DNA of 21,930 bases from DATEPR01 sp036503065 (GCA_036503065.1 DASXXM010000008.1:1-21930), one strand, 5' to 3'; shown: positions 7,306 through 14,812, counted from the stretch's first letter. Notes: generated by a model from the letters alone, not told the origin. Numbers and translations: made by a program.

Positions 7306-9639
7306 CTACAGGTACCTGCGCTGTTCGTACAGGCAGCCGCCGACGTTGCCCAGCGCCGCGTAGATGTGCCGCTGGTCGCCGAGTTCCGTCGCCAGCCGCA
7401 GCGCCAACTGGGCGTCCTCCAACGCTTCCGCGGCTCGGCCGTAGCGGCTGCGTGCGGTGGCCAGCACGATCAGCATCAGCACCTCGCCCTCGGTATCCCG
7501 TACGGCGCGGGCCGCCTGCAGGCCCGTCAGGCCCCAGTGCGACCAGTCGGCGTACGTACTGCGCGTGGTGAGGTAGTGCGACGTGAGCAGCACCAACTGC
7601 CACGCGTGCCGGTGCCGGCCGGCCAACACCGTGGCGCGCAACAACTCCGACAGGTTGGGCCATTCGGCGTCGAACCATTCCAGTGCCTGGCCCGCCGACA
7701 CCAGGGCGGGCAGCGCGAGCCGTGGGTGCCGGGCGCGGAAGTCCAGGTCGTCGCGTGGCGGATGCAGCAACCTGCGGGACTGGTCGCAGGCGCTCAGGTA
7801 GTAGTCCAACAGCCGGCCCAGCACCTCCTCGGTGTCCGAAGGGGACAGTTCGGTCACCGCGAGATCCCTGGCGTGTAATCGAACCAGGTCGTGCATCACG
7901 TACCGGTGGGCGCCGGCCTCGGTGAGCAGGCTCGCCTCGGCCAGTGACCGCAGCCGACGGCGCGCGGCCGCCACGTCCGTGCCGCACAGCGCGGCCACCA
8001 CGTGCGGGTCGACGGTCGGCCCCGGCACCAGTCCCAGCATGCGGAACGCGCCGCCGATCGCCGGGTGCAGGCCGCGGTAGGAGATGTCCAGCGCGGCACG
8101 CACGCTGGTGTCCGCGTCCTCCAGGTCCAGCGCGGCCAACCGGGTGCGTTCGTCGGACAGTTCGAGCACGAGTTCGTCCACACCGGACGGCACGGCCAGG
8201 CGTGCCGCCACCACCCGCAACGCCAGCGGCAGGTGGTCGCACAACCGGGCGAGGTCGGCGGCCTGCCGGCCGGTGATCGGCACCCCGGCCATCTCGGCCG
8301 CATCCACGATCAGCCTGGTGGCCGGGCCCGCGGCCAGCGTTTCCAGGGGCAACGGTCGGGCGCCGCTGCGGGCGACGAGGCCGTCCAGCCGCCGCCTGCT
8401 GGTGACCAGCACCAGGGAACCGCTGCCGCCGGGCAACAGCGGCCGGACGTGCTCGGAGTCGCGCGCGTCGTCCAGCACCACGAGCACCCGCCGGGTGGCC
8501 AGCAGCGACCGGTACAGCGCGCCCTGCTCGCCCGGCTCGTCGGGGAGTTCCGCCGGGCGGACGCCCAGCGCGAGCAGGAACCGCGGCAGCACGTCGGCGG
8601 CGGCCAGCGGCGGCCGGTTGGGGTCGAAGCCGCGCAGGCCGGCGAACAGCACACCGTCCGGGAACCGACGCACCACCCGGTGGCCCCAGGTGACCGCGAG
8701 CGCGCTCTTGCCGACACCGGCGGCACCGGTGATCACCGCGACCGTGCTGGCCACGGCGTCCTGATCGTCGGCCAACTGGTTGAGCCAGGCCAGTTCCCGA
8801 TCCCGCCCGGTCAACGCGGACGCGGCAGGCGGGAGTTGCGCCGGCACGACGGTGACCGGGTCGGCCGGCCCCTGGTCCGGCTCGCGCAGGGTCGGGTCGT
8901 CGCGCAGCAGGGATTCGTGCAGCTCGCGCAGCGGTGGACCGGGGTCGATGCCGAGTTCGTCGGCCACCCGCCGCCGGAACGTCCGGTAGGTCTCCAGGGC
9001 GTCGGCCCGTTGGCCGGCTCGGTACAGCGCGCGGATCAGGTGGCCGACGAGCACCTCGTCGAACGGGTGCTCGCGCACCAGGTTGCGGAGTTCACCGATC
9101 AGTTCGGCGTGCCGGCCCAACTCCAGGTCGGCCTCGATCCGCTCGGCGATGATCACCAGTCGTAGCTCGGCCAGTTCGACGGCGACCGCGTCGGTCGGCG
9201 GGTTGACCGGGACCGGCCCCCGCCAGAGGCCCGCGGCCGTCCGCAGGAGTTCGGCACGCCGGGCGGACGGCTGGCCACGGGCGGCGTCCCACAGCCGGCG
9301 TGCTTCGAAAAGGTCCACTCTGGACTCGTCCACCCGCAGCTGGTAGCCGGGCGCGCGGGTGAGCAGTTGGGCCAACCCCAGGTGCGGTTCGAGCACCCGG
9401 CGCAACCGGGAGACGTAGCCGTGCACGATGGTCCGCGCGGTCGCGGGCGGGTCGTCGCCCCACATCCCGTCCACGATCCGGTCGACCGAGACCACCTGGT
9501 TGGCGTGCAGGATCAGCAGAAGGAGCAGCGCACGGGCGCCGGGCCCGCCGACGACCACGGGCTCGCCGTCCACCAGCACCTGAACGGGCCCGAGCACAGT
9601 GAACCGAAGCCCCACCCCGTCGTCCGACGGCATCGCCAT
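7306..9639 (-). CDS. SARP-family regulator with NB-ARC ATPase, truncated by in-frame TAG
   Basis: This AfsR/DnrI-type transcriptional activator has 777 residues before the stop; the intact protein would have 938. An OmpR-type winged-helix DNA-binding domain (about 10-105) is followed by a BTAD domain (about 110-255). The NB-ARC ATPase has its P-loop GAAGVGKS at 305-312 (Lys311), the Walker B-like VLVVLDDARD, LVTSRR and the LPLAL motif. The first TPRs then begin. ATG 9639 is chosen because AGGAGG (9652-9647) lies 7 bases upstream. SARPs activate secondary-metabolite or morphogenesis genes; no biosynthetic cluster is visible here, so the target is unknown. The premature TAG removes about 160 TPR residues. 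The product could be inactive, deregulated or intact if the stop is a sequencing error. Confidence 0.85.
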   Translation of the reverse strand: MAMPSDDGVGLRFTVLGPVQVLVDGEPVVVGGPGARALLLLLILHANQVVSVDRIVDGMWGDDPPATARTIVHGYVSRLRRVLEPHLGLAQLLTRAPGYQLRVDESRVDLFEARRLWDAARGQPSARRAELLRTAAGLWRGPVPVNPPTDAVAVELAELRLVIIAERIEADLELGRHAELIGELRNLVREHPFDEVLVGHLIRALYRAGQRADALETYRTFRRRVADELGIDPGPPLRELHESLLRDDPTLREPDQGPADPVTVVPAQLPPAASALTGRDRELAWLNQLADDQDAVASTVAVITGAAGVGKSALAVTWGHRVVRRFPDGVLFAGLRGFDPNRPPLAAADVLPRFLLALGVRPAELPDEPGEQGALYRSLLATRRVLVVLDDARDSEHVRPLLPGGSGSLVLVTSRRRLDGLVARSGARPLPLETLAAGPATRLIVDAAEMAGVPITGRQAADLARLCDHLPLALRVVAARLAVPSGVDELVLELSDERTRLAALDLEDADTSVRAALDISYRGLHPAIGGAFRMLGLVPGPTVDPHVVAALCGTDVAAARRRLRSLAEASLLTEAGAHRYVMHDLVRLHARDLAVTELSPSDTEEVLGRLLDYYLSACDQSRRLLHPPRDDLDFRARHPRLALPALVSAGQALEWFDAEWPNLSELLRATVLAGRHRHAWQLVLLTSHYLTTRSTYADWSHWGLTGLQAARAVRDTEGEVLMLIVLATARSRYGRAAEALEDAQLALRLATELGDQRHIYAALGNVGGCLYEQRRYL

Positions 9640-9780
9640 TCGCCCGCCTCCTGGCAGCGAAAGTACGGGAAGATCCGCATCCACAGGACGACGGCCGACT
9701 GAACCCCCAAGAATCCCGGACAAAAGGAACGAACACCAAGGAATTCCGACAGACCAAAAGCAAAGTGACACCTACGCCCA

Positions 9781-9808
9781 GGCGCCCGGCGCCAGGCGCC
9801 AGGCGCCC
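9781..9808. repeat. 7-bp tandem repeat, four copies
   Basis: The units are GGCGCCC, GGCGCCA, GGCGCCA and GGCGCCC, head to tail without spacers. Each unit contains the palindrome GGCGCC, so the array can fold in several ways. It lies 142 bases upstream of the SARP start codon. Confidence 0.85.
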
Positions 9809-9831
9809 GTGGGGGTTCTGGGGGTCTCCCC

Positions 9832-9856
9832 GGCCCGAGCGCGCAGCGCTCGGGCC
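9832..9856. repeat. Perfect 11-bp stem-loop
   Basis: GGCCCGAGCGC (9832-9842), loop GCA, GCGCTCGGGCC (9846-9856). It belongs to a repetitive module together with the neighbouring G-rich hairpin and resembles REP-type intergenic elements common in actinomycetes. Confidence 0.7.
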
Positions 9857-9863
9857 CCGGGGG

Positions 9864-9883
9864 TCTGGGGGTCGCCCCCCAGA
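9864..9883. repeat. G-rich stem-loop (REP-like)
   Basis: TCTGGGGG (9864-9871), loop TCGC, CCCCCAGA (9876-9883): a perfect 8-bp stem. The arm repeats a motif seen at 9811-9826. Similar GGGGGTCTGGGGG modules are widespread between actinomycete genes (general knowledge, not searched). Confidence 0.6.
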
Positions 9884-9903
9884 AGACACGATGAGCGACA
9901 AGG

Positions 9904-9922
9904 GTTCGCGCTCTCCGCGAAC
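9904..9922. repeat. Perfect 7-bp stem-loop
   Basis: GTTCGCG (9904-9910), loop CTCTC, CGCGAAC (9916-9922). It is part of the hairpin cluster downstream of lepB and may assist transcription termination. Confidence 0.5.
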
Positions 9923-9941
9923 ACACTTCGCCGGAGGGAAT

Positions 9942-9980
9942 GCTTCGGGTCGGCCGGTCCCGATCCGGACGACCCGAAGC
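9942..9980 (-). terminator. Strong terminator hairpin downstream of lepB
   Basis: GCTTCGGGTCG (9942-9952) pairs perfectly with CGACCCGAAGC (9970-9980); after one mismatch, inner CCGG pairs with CCGG. It lies about 120 bases after the lepB stop and can act in either direction. A smaller stem, CGGGG-CTCA-CCCCG (10011-10024), precedes it on the lepB transcript. Confidence 0.6.
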
Positions 9981-10102
9981 CCTACTCCACGATCATGGCC
10001 AACAGCAGTCCGGGGCTCACCCCGAGCGGAACTCCGGCTTGCTCTTGGCCTGACCTACGACTGCGGAGCTGTATACAAAGATAACAGACCGCAGCCGACC
10101 GA

Positions 10103-11611
10103 TCACAGGCCCTGTTCGGGCGGTGCCGAGCGCCTGCGGCGGCGAGCGGGGATGCCGGCCGCGGCGCGCAGTTGGGCGCCGAAGCGGCGGCCGAACCACA
10201 GCGTCGGCAGGCTGATCAGGACGCCGACACCGGTGGCCGGCACGGAGTTGAACCAGCTCGGCGCGGGCGCTGCCACCGCAAGCGCTTGCGGATTGTGGTC
10301 GCCGATGCCCCGCCAGCGGGACGGGGGCCAGATGATCGTGCGGGCCTTGCCGATCACGTTGCCCACCGGCACGACGCCGTGAATGCCACCGCCGTTCTGG
10401 TAGCGGGAATCGTCCGAGTTGTTGCGGTTGTCGCCCATCACCCACAGGTCGCCGTTGGGCACCTTGATCGGACCGAACTGCAGTTGCTGGGCCGGGCCGC
10501 CACGGTCGGGCTGCCAGTAGACGTAGGGCTCGTCCAGCGGCTTTCCGTTGACCTCGATGCGGTGCTGCGCGTCGCAGCAGGCCACCGTCTGGCCGCCGAC
10601 CGCGACCACCCTCTTGACCAGGTCGTACTCGTCCGGTTTCGCGATACCGATGGAGGACGCGATCTGGTGCAGCCAGTGCGTGACCGGATTGCTGGACGTG
10701 TTCACGAAGAACTCGGTCTGGTCCCAGCCGGCCGGGCCCTTGAACACGACGACGTCGCCGGGGCGTGGGCCGTGGAAGTCGTACACGACCTTGTCCACCA
10801 GGATTCGGTCGCCGGAACCGTTGTTGCCGTGGAGGGTGAGCTCCATCGAGCCGGACGGGATCACGTAGACCCTGGCCACGAACGTCTGGATCACGAACGT
10901 CAGCAGCAGCGCGACCACGACGAGAATCGGCAGCTCGATCCAGAACGGGAGCTTCCGCCTGGTCTTCGGGGGCGGCTTGGACGCGCGGTCCTCATCGGTG
11001 AACAGGTCGTCGTCCGGCGGGTCGACGTCGTCGGTGTCGATCTTCTCGGTGGCCGGTGTACCGCCTGCGGGGCGCATCGGCGGGTGGGTCTCGAACGCCA
11101 TTCGGCCGAACGGGCCGGGGTCGGTGAGACTTTCGTCGAAGGCGTCCTGGTCGAAGGGGGGAGCACCCGGCGGCCGGCCACCTCGGGCCACCGGCGGCAT
11201 ACCTGATCGGGTGACCGGCGGCATGGCGGGACGGCTGCCCTGGTCGGCCTGCCCCGGCACGCCGGCACGGGGTGGCGCGACCGGTGGCATGCCGTTGCGA
11301 CTGCCGTTGACCCGACCGGGAGCTTCGCCCGGCGTGCGGCCGGTTGGCTTGCCGTTCACGCGGCCGTTCTGCTGACCGTTGACGTGGCCGTTGGCCGACG
11401 GCCGCGATGCTCGAGTGCTGCCGGAATCGGTCGGCTTGCCGAACCAGCCGTTCTCGAAGGTGTCCTGCGAGCCGTCGGCCGGTTCGTCCTGCGGTGGCCG
11501 CCGCCCGTTCCCGGGGGGCTGCTGCCTGCGCTGGTCACCGGCCGGCCAGCGCGGCGGGTCGCCCTCGTTGCGCGGGGGTTGTTGCCCACGGCGCCGTCCG
11601 GATTGCTCCAT
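10103..11611 (-). CDS. lepB: Type I signal peptidase with long N-terminal extension
   Basis: This membrane serine protease cleaves signal peptides from exported proteins. After a disordered, Pro/Arg/Gly/Asn-rich N-terminus of about 215 residues there is one membrane span (about 221-243). The catalytic region follows: IPSGSME with nucleophile Ser255, the KRVV segment with general-base Lys333, and the GDNRNNSDDSR box. A second hydrophobic stretch lies near the C-terminus, followed by an Arg-rich tail. The total of 502 residues is far longer than a usual signal peptidase because of the N-terminal extension, which should be cytoplasmic. ATG 11611 is chosen because GAGGGG lies about 8 bases upstream; GTG 11617 is only 2 bases from that site. 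It lies outside the rplS-rnhB neighbourhood seen in many actinomycetes, so a paralogue may exist. Confidence 0.93.
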   Translation of the reverse strand: MEQSGRRRGQQPPRNEGDPPRWPAGDQRRQQPPGNGRRPPQDEPADGSQDTFENGWFGKPTDSGSTRASRPSANGHVNGQQNGRVNGKPTGRTPGEAPGRVNGSRNGMPPVAPPRAGVPGQADQGSRPAMPPVTRSGMPPVARGGRPPGAPPFDQDAFDESLTDPGPFGRMAFETHPPMRPAGGTPATEKIDTDDVDPPDDDLFTDEDRASKPPPKTRRKLPFWIELPILVVVALLLTFVIQTFVARVYVIPSGSMELTLHGNNGSGDRILVDKVVYDFHGPRPGDVVVFKGPAGWDQTEFFVNTSSNPVTHWLHQIASSIGIAKPDEYDLVKRVVAVGGQTVACCDAQHRIEVNGKPLDEPYVYWQPDRGGPAQQLQFGPIKVPNGDLWVMGDNRNNSDDSRYQNGGGIHGVVPVGNVIGKARTIIWPPSRWRGIGDHNPQALAVAAPAPSWFNSVPATGVGVLISLPTLWFGRRFGAQLRAAAGIPARRRRRSAPPEQGL

Positions 11612-11769
11612 GCTCACTTCCCCTCGCCAGTTCCCCTACCGATACTGCCCGAAGCAGGGGGTCGATAGCGATGCGGCGGGAGGCTGACACGCATCGGAGC
11701 CGAACCGGCACGACGGCTCAGACTACCCGGTGTGCCTGTCAAGTTCCTGATAAAGCCGTTGGCGGCCGC

Positions 11770-12144
11770 CTACTTGACACCAAGGAGATCGACGACGAAC
11801 ACGAGCGTGGCGCCCGGCGCGATCACGCCGCCCGCGCCCCGATCGCCGTAGGCCAGGTGCGGCGGGATGACCAACTGCCGCCGGCCGCCGACCTTCATAC
11901 CGGCCACGCCACGGTCCCAACCTGCGATGACCCGGCCACCGCCGAGCGGGAAGCTGAACGCCTCGTTGCGGTTCCACGACGAGTCGAACTCCGCGCCGTT
12001 GGCGTGCGAGACGCCCACGTAGTGCACGGTCACGGTCTGGCCGGGCGTGGCTTCCGGGCCGTCGCCGACGGCGAGGTCGGTGACCACCAGGTCGGCCGGC
12101 GGCGGGCCGGGCACCTGGTCGACGTCGGGCTTGCGCAACTCCAT
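11770..12144 (-). CDS. FKBP-type peptidyl-prolyl isomerase
   Basis: This 124-residue single-domain FK506-binding protein catalyses cis-trans isomerisation of prolyl bonds during folding. The FKBP core is complete: VTVHYVG, FDSSW, FPLGGGRVIAGWDRGVAGMK, RRQLVIPPHLAYGD and a terminal LVFVVDLL strand. There is no signal peptide, so it is cytoplasmic. ATG 12144 is chosen because AGGAGG (12159-12154) lies 9 bases upstream; the open frame further upstream lacks family similarity. It diverges from the XRE regulator across 112 bases and precedes lepB on the same strand with a 158-base gap, so co-transcription is possible but not shown. Confidence 0.93.
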   Translation of the reverse strand: MELRKPDVDQVPGPPPADLVVTDLAVGDGPEATPGQTVTVHYVGVSHANGAEFDSSWNRNEAFSFPLGGGRVIAGWDRGVAGMKVGGRRQLVIPPHLAYGDRGAGGVIAPGATLVFVVDLLGVK

Positions 12145-12221
12145 GCGGTTGTTCCTCCTGGATCGACTGAAGCCTCCGCGACCATCATGAACCAACCGGG
12201 TCCGGCCAGCCGAACGGGGTA

Positions 12222-12242
12222 ATTCCGAAACCGGTTCCGAAT
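12222..12242. promoter_or_regulatory. Candidate operator between FKBP and XRE genes
   Basis: The block holds a direct repeat TTCCGAA (12223-12229 and 12235-12241, period 12) and a central palindrome AACCGGTT (12229-12236), flanked by ATTC and GAAT. It lies 15 bases before the XRE start codon, a position suited to autoregulation. A candidate -10 (CACGAT, 12246-12251) would give a leaderless XRE mRNA. Confidence 0.4.
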
Positions 12243-12256
12243 GCCACGATGTCCCC

Positions 12257-13489
12257 ATGGACCTGCCGCACGCCGGGGTGCCGGAACTGCCGCCGCTGCC
12301 GGCTTCGCTCTGGCAGTCCTGGGAGGTCAGGGCGGCCGTCGCGGCGGGCGCGCCGGGTGCCGTGGTGGCGATCGCCAGGAAGGCGCACGGCCTGCGGCAG
12401 GAGGAGCTCGGCGCGCTGGCCGGGTTCTCCCAGTCCGCGATCTCCCGACTGGAGTCGGGCAGCAACCTGGCCTACGACCTGCGCATTCTGCGCACCCTGC
12501 ACAAACTGCTCGGCATCCCGTCGCGCCTGCTCGGCCTGGCCGACCCGACGACGCCGGCACCGGTCGGGCGGGCACCGCTCTTCGGCGTGCCGGACGAACT
12601 GGTCGGCACCGACCCGATGGCGCCGGAACTGGTCAGCCACCTGATGATCACGCGGCGGATCCTCAACGACGCGGACAACTGGCGGCGGTCAGAACCACTG
12701 ATGCTGGTGGTCCGCCAGCTCTACCAGCTCGCCGACCGGTTGCGCCGGTCGGCGCGCGGTGCGTTGCGCAGGGACATGCTGCGGATCGCGGCGCTCTATG
12801 CGGAGTTCTACGGTTGGCTGCACGAGGAGAACGGCGACCTGGCAAGTGCTGGGCAGTGGACCGCGCGGGCGCTGGAGCAGGGCCAGGCAGCGGACGACCG
12901 CGACATCGTGGCCTACGCGTTCGTCCGGATGAGCCAACTGGCCGAAGTGGACGGTGACGCGGACCGCGTGATCGGATTGGCCAGGGCGGCGCAGCGCGAA
13001 CAGGGCGTGACCGGACGGGTGCGGGCCGTCGCGTTGCAGCAGGAGGCCCGCGGCCACGCACGTGCCGGGAACGACACGGCCTGCCTGTCCCGGTTGGACC
13101 AGGTGGTCACGCTGACCGAGGAGTTCGAGCCGATCGCGGGCGACGAGTACCAGATCGGCTACTGCTACACCCGCCACCACGCGGACCTGCAACGGGCCGC
13201 CTGCCTGCTGGCGCTGGACCGGCCGCGCGACGCGATCGCCCAGTACCACGACATTCGGCCCAACTGGGGCCTCGTCTGCCATTGGGAGCAGGGCGTGCAC
13301 ACGGCGAAACTGGCGTTGGCGCACGCCAGGTGCGGCGAGCTGGAACTGGCCGCGTCCGTCGGTTTCGAGGCGCTGGAACTGGCCGGTGCCGCGGACGCGG
13401 CCGTGGTCCGCGGCGAACTGGACCGGCTGCGCGAATGGGCCGACGTGCCGGCGATCGCGGAGCTGACCCAGTTGGCCGCGGCACGCTAG
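12257..13489 (+). CDS. XRE-family HTH regulator with TPR-like C-terminal domain
   Basis: This 410-residue regulator has an XRE helix-turn-helix at residues 36-88 (LRQEELGALAGFSQSAISRL, then ESGSN). The remaining 300 or so residues are alpha-helical and Ala-rich with TPR-like repeats, the architecture of actinomycete HTH-TPR regulators and, more distantly, of peptide-sensing RRNPP proteins. No ribosome binding site precedes ATG 12257, so the mRNA may be leaderless. The PF04672 methyltransferase gene follows after 30 bases and is probably co-transcribed. The repeat/palindrome block just upstream is a candidate autoregulatory operator. The ligand is unknown; a peptide ligand would be inference from domain layout only. 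Confidence 0.9.
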   Translation: MDLPHAGVPELPPLPASLWQSWEVRAAVAAGAPGAVVAIARKAHGLRQEELGALAGFSQSAISRLESGSNLAYDLRILRTLHKLLGIPSRLLGLADPTTPAPVGRAPLFGVPDELVGTDPMAPELVSHLMITRRILNDADNWRRSEPLMLVVRQLYQLADRLRRSARGALRRDMLRIAALYAEFYGWLHEENGDLASAGQWTARALEQGQAADDRDIVAYAFVRMSQLAEVDGDADRVIGLARAAQREQGVTGRVRAVALQQEARGHARAGNDTACLSRLDQVVTLTEEFEPIAGDEYQIGYCYTRHHADLQRAACLLALDRPRDAIAQYHDIRPNWGLVCHWEQGVHTAKLALAHARCGELELAASVGFEALELAGAADAAVVRGELDRLREWADVPAIAELTQLAAAR

Positions 13490-13519
13490 GGTCCGGCCGG
13501 GATATCCGGGAGGCGCTAC

Positions 13520-14395
13520 GTGGACAGTCAGCAGAGCGGCCGGGACGCCGAGCGGTCGGGCCGGTTCGACGTGCCGCAGCGGATCGACCTGAGCAAGGCC
13601 AATCCGGCCCGGATGTACGACTACTACCTCGGTGGCGCGCACAATTTCGCGGTGGACCGCGAGGCGGCCGAGAAGGTGCTGGCCATGCTGCCCGAAACCA
13701 GGACGTTCGCCAGGGACAACCGGGCGTTCCTGCAACGCGTGGTGCGTTACCTGGTCGTCGAGGCCGGCATCAAACAGTTCCTCGATCTCGGTTCCGGTAT
13801 TCCGACGGTCGGGAATGTGCACGAGATCGCGCAGGGCATCAATCCGGCCTGCCGGGTGGTGTACGTGGACCACGAGCCGGTGGCGGTGGCCCAGTCCCGG
13901 CGGCTGCTGGCCGGCAACGACAACGCTGCCGTGATCCACGCGGACGTGCGGGACTCGGACCTGGTGCTGTCGCACCAGGAGACCCACCGGCTGCTGGACT
14001 TCGGCCAGCCGTTGGGCCTGCTGATGCTGCAGGTGCTGCCGTTCGTCCCGGACGCGGACGACCCGGCCGGGATCGTCGCGGCCTACCGGGCGGCCTGCGC
14101 GCCGGGCAGTTACCTGGCGCTGGCGCACAGCCTGACGCCGGAGTTCTGGCCGGGCGCGGTGAGCGAGGCCATCGCGCTGTACACCAACAGCACGCACCCG
14201 CTGCACTTGCGCACGCCCGCGCAGGTGACCGCGCTGTTCGACGGTTACGACCTGATCGAGCCGGGTGTGGTGTTCAGTTCGGGCTGGCGGCCGGACCGGC
14301 CGGTCAGCCAGGACGACGCCCGGCGCAGCAGGGCGGTGGCGGGACTCGGCGTGTTGAATCGGACACCGTCCGTCATTAATCCCGAATCCGTGTAA
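13520..14395 (+). CDS. SAM-dependent methyltransferase (PF04672 type)
   Basis: This 291-residue protein belongs to the actinomycete S-adenosyl methyltransferase family recognised by NPARMYDYYLGGAHNF (residues 28-43). The SAM-binding loop is FLDLGSGIPT (87-96), followed by the acidic VVYVDHEPVAVA strand. The length matches the family. GTG 13520 is supported by GGGAGG (13508-13513) 6 bases upstream. Substrates of these enzymes are generally unknown. They are often found next to XRE regulators in actinomycetes (general knowledge), as here, where only 30 bases separate the two genes. A regulator-modifier pair, possibly in developmental or secondary-metabolite control, is inference. Confidence 0.93.
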   Translation: MDSQQSGRDAERSGRFDVPQRIDLSKANPARMYDYYLGGAHNFAVDREAAEKVLAMLPETRTFARDNRAFLQRVVRYLVVEAGIKQFLDLGSGIPTVGNVHEIAQGINPACRVVYVDHEPVAVAQSRRLLAGNDNAAVIHADVRDSDLVLSHQETHRLLDFGQPLGLLMLQVLPFVPDADDPAGIVAAYRAACAPGSYLALAHSLTPEFWPGAVSEAIALYTNSTHPLHLRTPAQVTALFDGYDLIEPGVVFSSGWRPDRPVSQDDARRSRAVAGLGVLNRTPSVINPESV

Positions 14396-14423
14396 TTGAG
14401 TGGCATGGTCGATCTCGACTGCG

Positions 14424-14457
14424 TACAATCGCAAGCAAATTTGTTGCCGACGGCAAC
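14424..14457 (+). promoter_or_regulatory. Candidate -10 element and 15-bp palindrome before a small ORF
   Basis: TACAAT (14424-14429) fits a -10 element but no clear -35 is seen at the right distance. The perfect palindrome GTTGCCG-A-CGGCAAC (14443-14457) follows, and GCAAGCAAATTTGTTGC (14431-14447) is an imperfect one overlapping it. The DNA is far more AT-rich than its surroundings, as expected of a regulatory region. Confidence 0.4.
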
Positions 14458-14526
14458 GTTCGGCATGTCGTCCGCTCGGGGCGAAATTCACGCGAAATTG
14501 TCAGTGGCTTTCGACACAATAGAGAC

Positions 14527-14628
14527 ATGTCCGAGCTACTGACCAACCTGGAAAGGCTGTTCCCGATCGACCGCGCCGCAGGCGACGACACCCTCTGGCA
14601 GGGTGCCAAGCACTCCGGCAAGCGGTGA
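14527..14628 (+). CDS. Small ORF, 33 residues, unknown
   Basis: The peptide begins MSELLTNLERLF, continues with PIDRAAGDDTLW and ends QGAKHSGKR. About 85 percent of its third codon positions are G or C, although the flanking DNA is AT-rich, which supports coding. It has an amphipathic N-terminal helix-like half and a polar C-terminus with one Trp and two Lys; there is no signal peptide or Cys. There is no good ribosome binding site, only AGAGAC touching the ATG. CACAAT 6 bases upstream could be a -10 for a leaderless mRNA. It lies 131 bases after the methyltransferase and before two strong hairpins. A short modified peptide, a peptide ligand for the XRE-TPR protein or a chance ORF are all possible. 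Confidence 0.45.
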   Translation: MSELLTNLERLFPIDRAAGDDTLWQGAKHSGKR

Positions 14629-14732
14629 TCCTCATGGTGACCGTGCTTCGTGGCCTGGCCCCGCCGGGTACCGACCGGTCGCGTTTCTTGCCTGTCCTGT
14701 TCAGCCCGGACCTGCTGACCTGATCGTCGACG

Positions 14733-14757
14733 ACCTGCCGGCGATCGGCCGGCAGGT
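14733..14757 (+). terminator. Terminator hairpin 1 (plus-strand unit)
   Basis: ACCTGCCGGC (14733-14742), loop GATCG, GCCGGCAGGT (14748-14757) form a perfect 10-bp stem. It lies after the XRE/methyltransferase/small-ORF unit and before the convergent redox operon. Confidence 0.7.
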
Positions 14758-14766
14758 GCCCTGATC

Positions 14767-14804
14767 GCTGGTGCCCGGCCACCCTGTCCCGGCCGGGCAC
14801 CAGC
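14767..14804. terminator. Bidirectional terminator hairpin 2
   Basis: GCTGGTGCCCGGCC (14767-14780) and GGCCGGGCACCAGC (14791-14804) are perfect 14-bp arms around a 10-base loop. It starts 9 bases beyond the ferredoxin stop, so it probably ends the minus-strand redox operon as well as plus-strand transcription. Confidence 0.75.
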
Positions 14805-14812
14805 CCCATGGC

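Larger units (their letters stand above)
9640..10102. other. 463-base intergenic stretch rich in hairpins and repeats
   Basis: This stretch separates lepB and the SARP gene, both on the minus strand. It holds the SARP leader (9640-9780, AT-richer), a 7-bp tandem repeat, at least four perfect hairpins and a near-duplicated G-rich motif (GGGGGTTCTGGGGGTC at 9811-9826; GGGGGTCTGGGGGTC at 9859-9873). Short ORFs here overlap the hairpins and do not look coding. Confidence 0.7.

Noticed and set aside
9995..10084. A 29-residue ORF in the lepB-SARP gap
   Set aside because: It overlaps a hairpin, has no ribosome binding site and no recognisable features.
11737..11742. TTGACA on the minus strand as the -35 element of lepB
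   Set aside because: The nearest -10-like TAGTCT is only 11 bases away and nothing suitable lies at 16-18 bases.
12689..14491. A 600-codon open frame on the minus strand opposite the XRE and methyltransferase genes
   Set aside because: It is antisense to two well-recognised genes, its translation is Arg/Gln/His-rich low complexity, and it shows no domain; a GC-rich shadow frame.
14634..14723. A 29-residue ORF directly after the 33-residue ORF
   Set aside because: No ribosome binding site, weaker codon bias, and it runs up to the terminator; kept only as a remote possibility.
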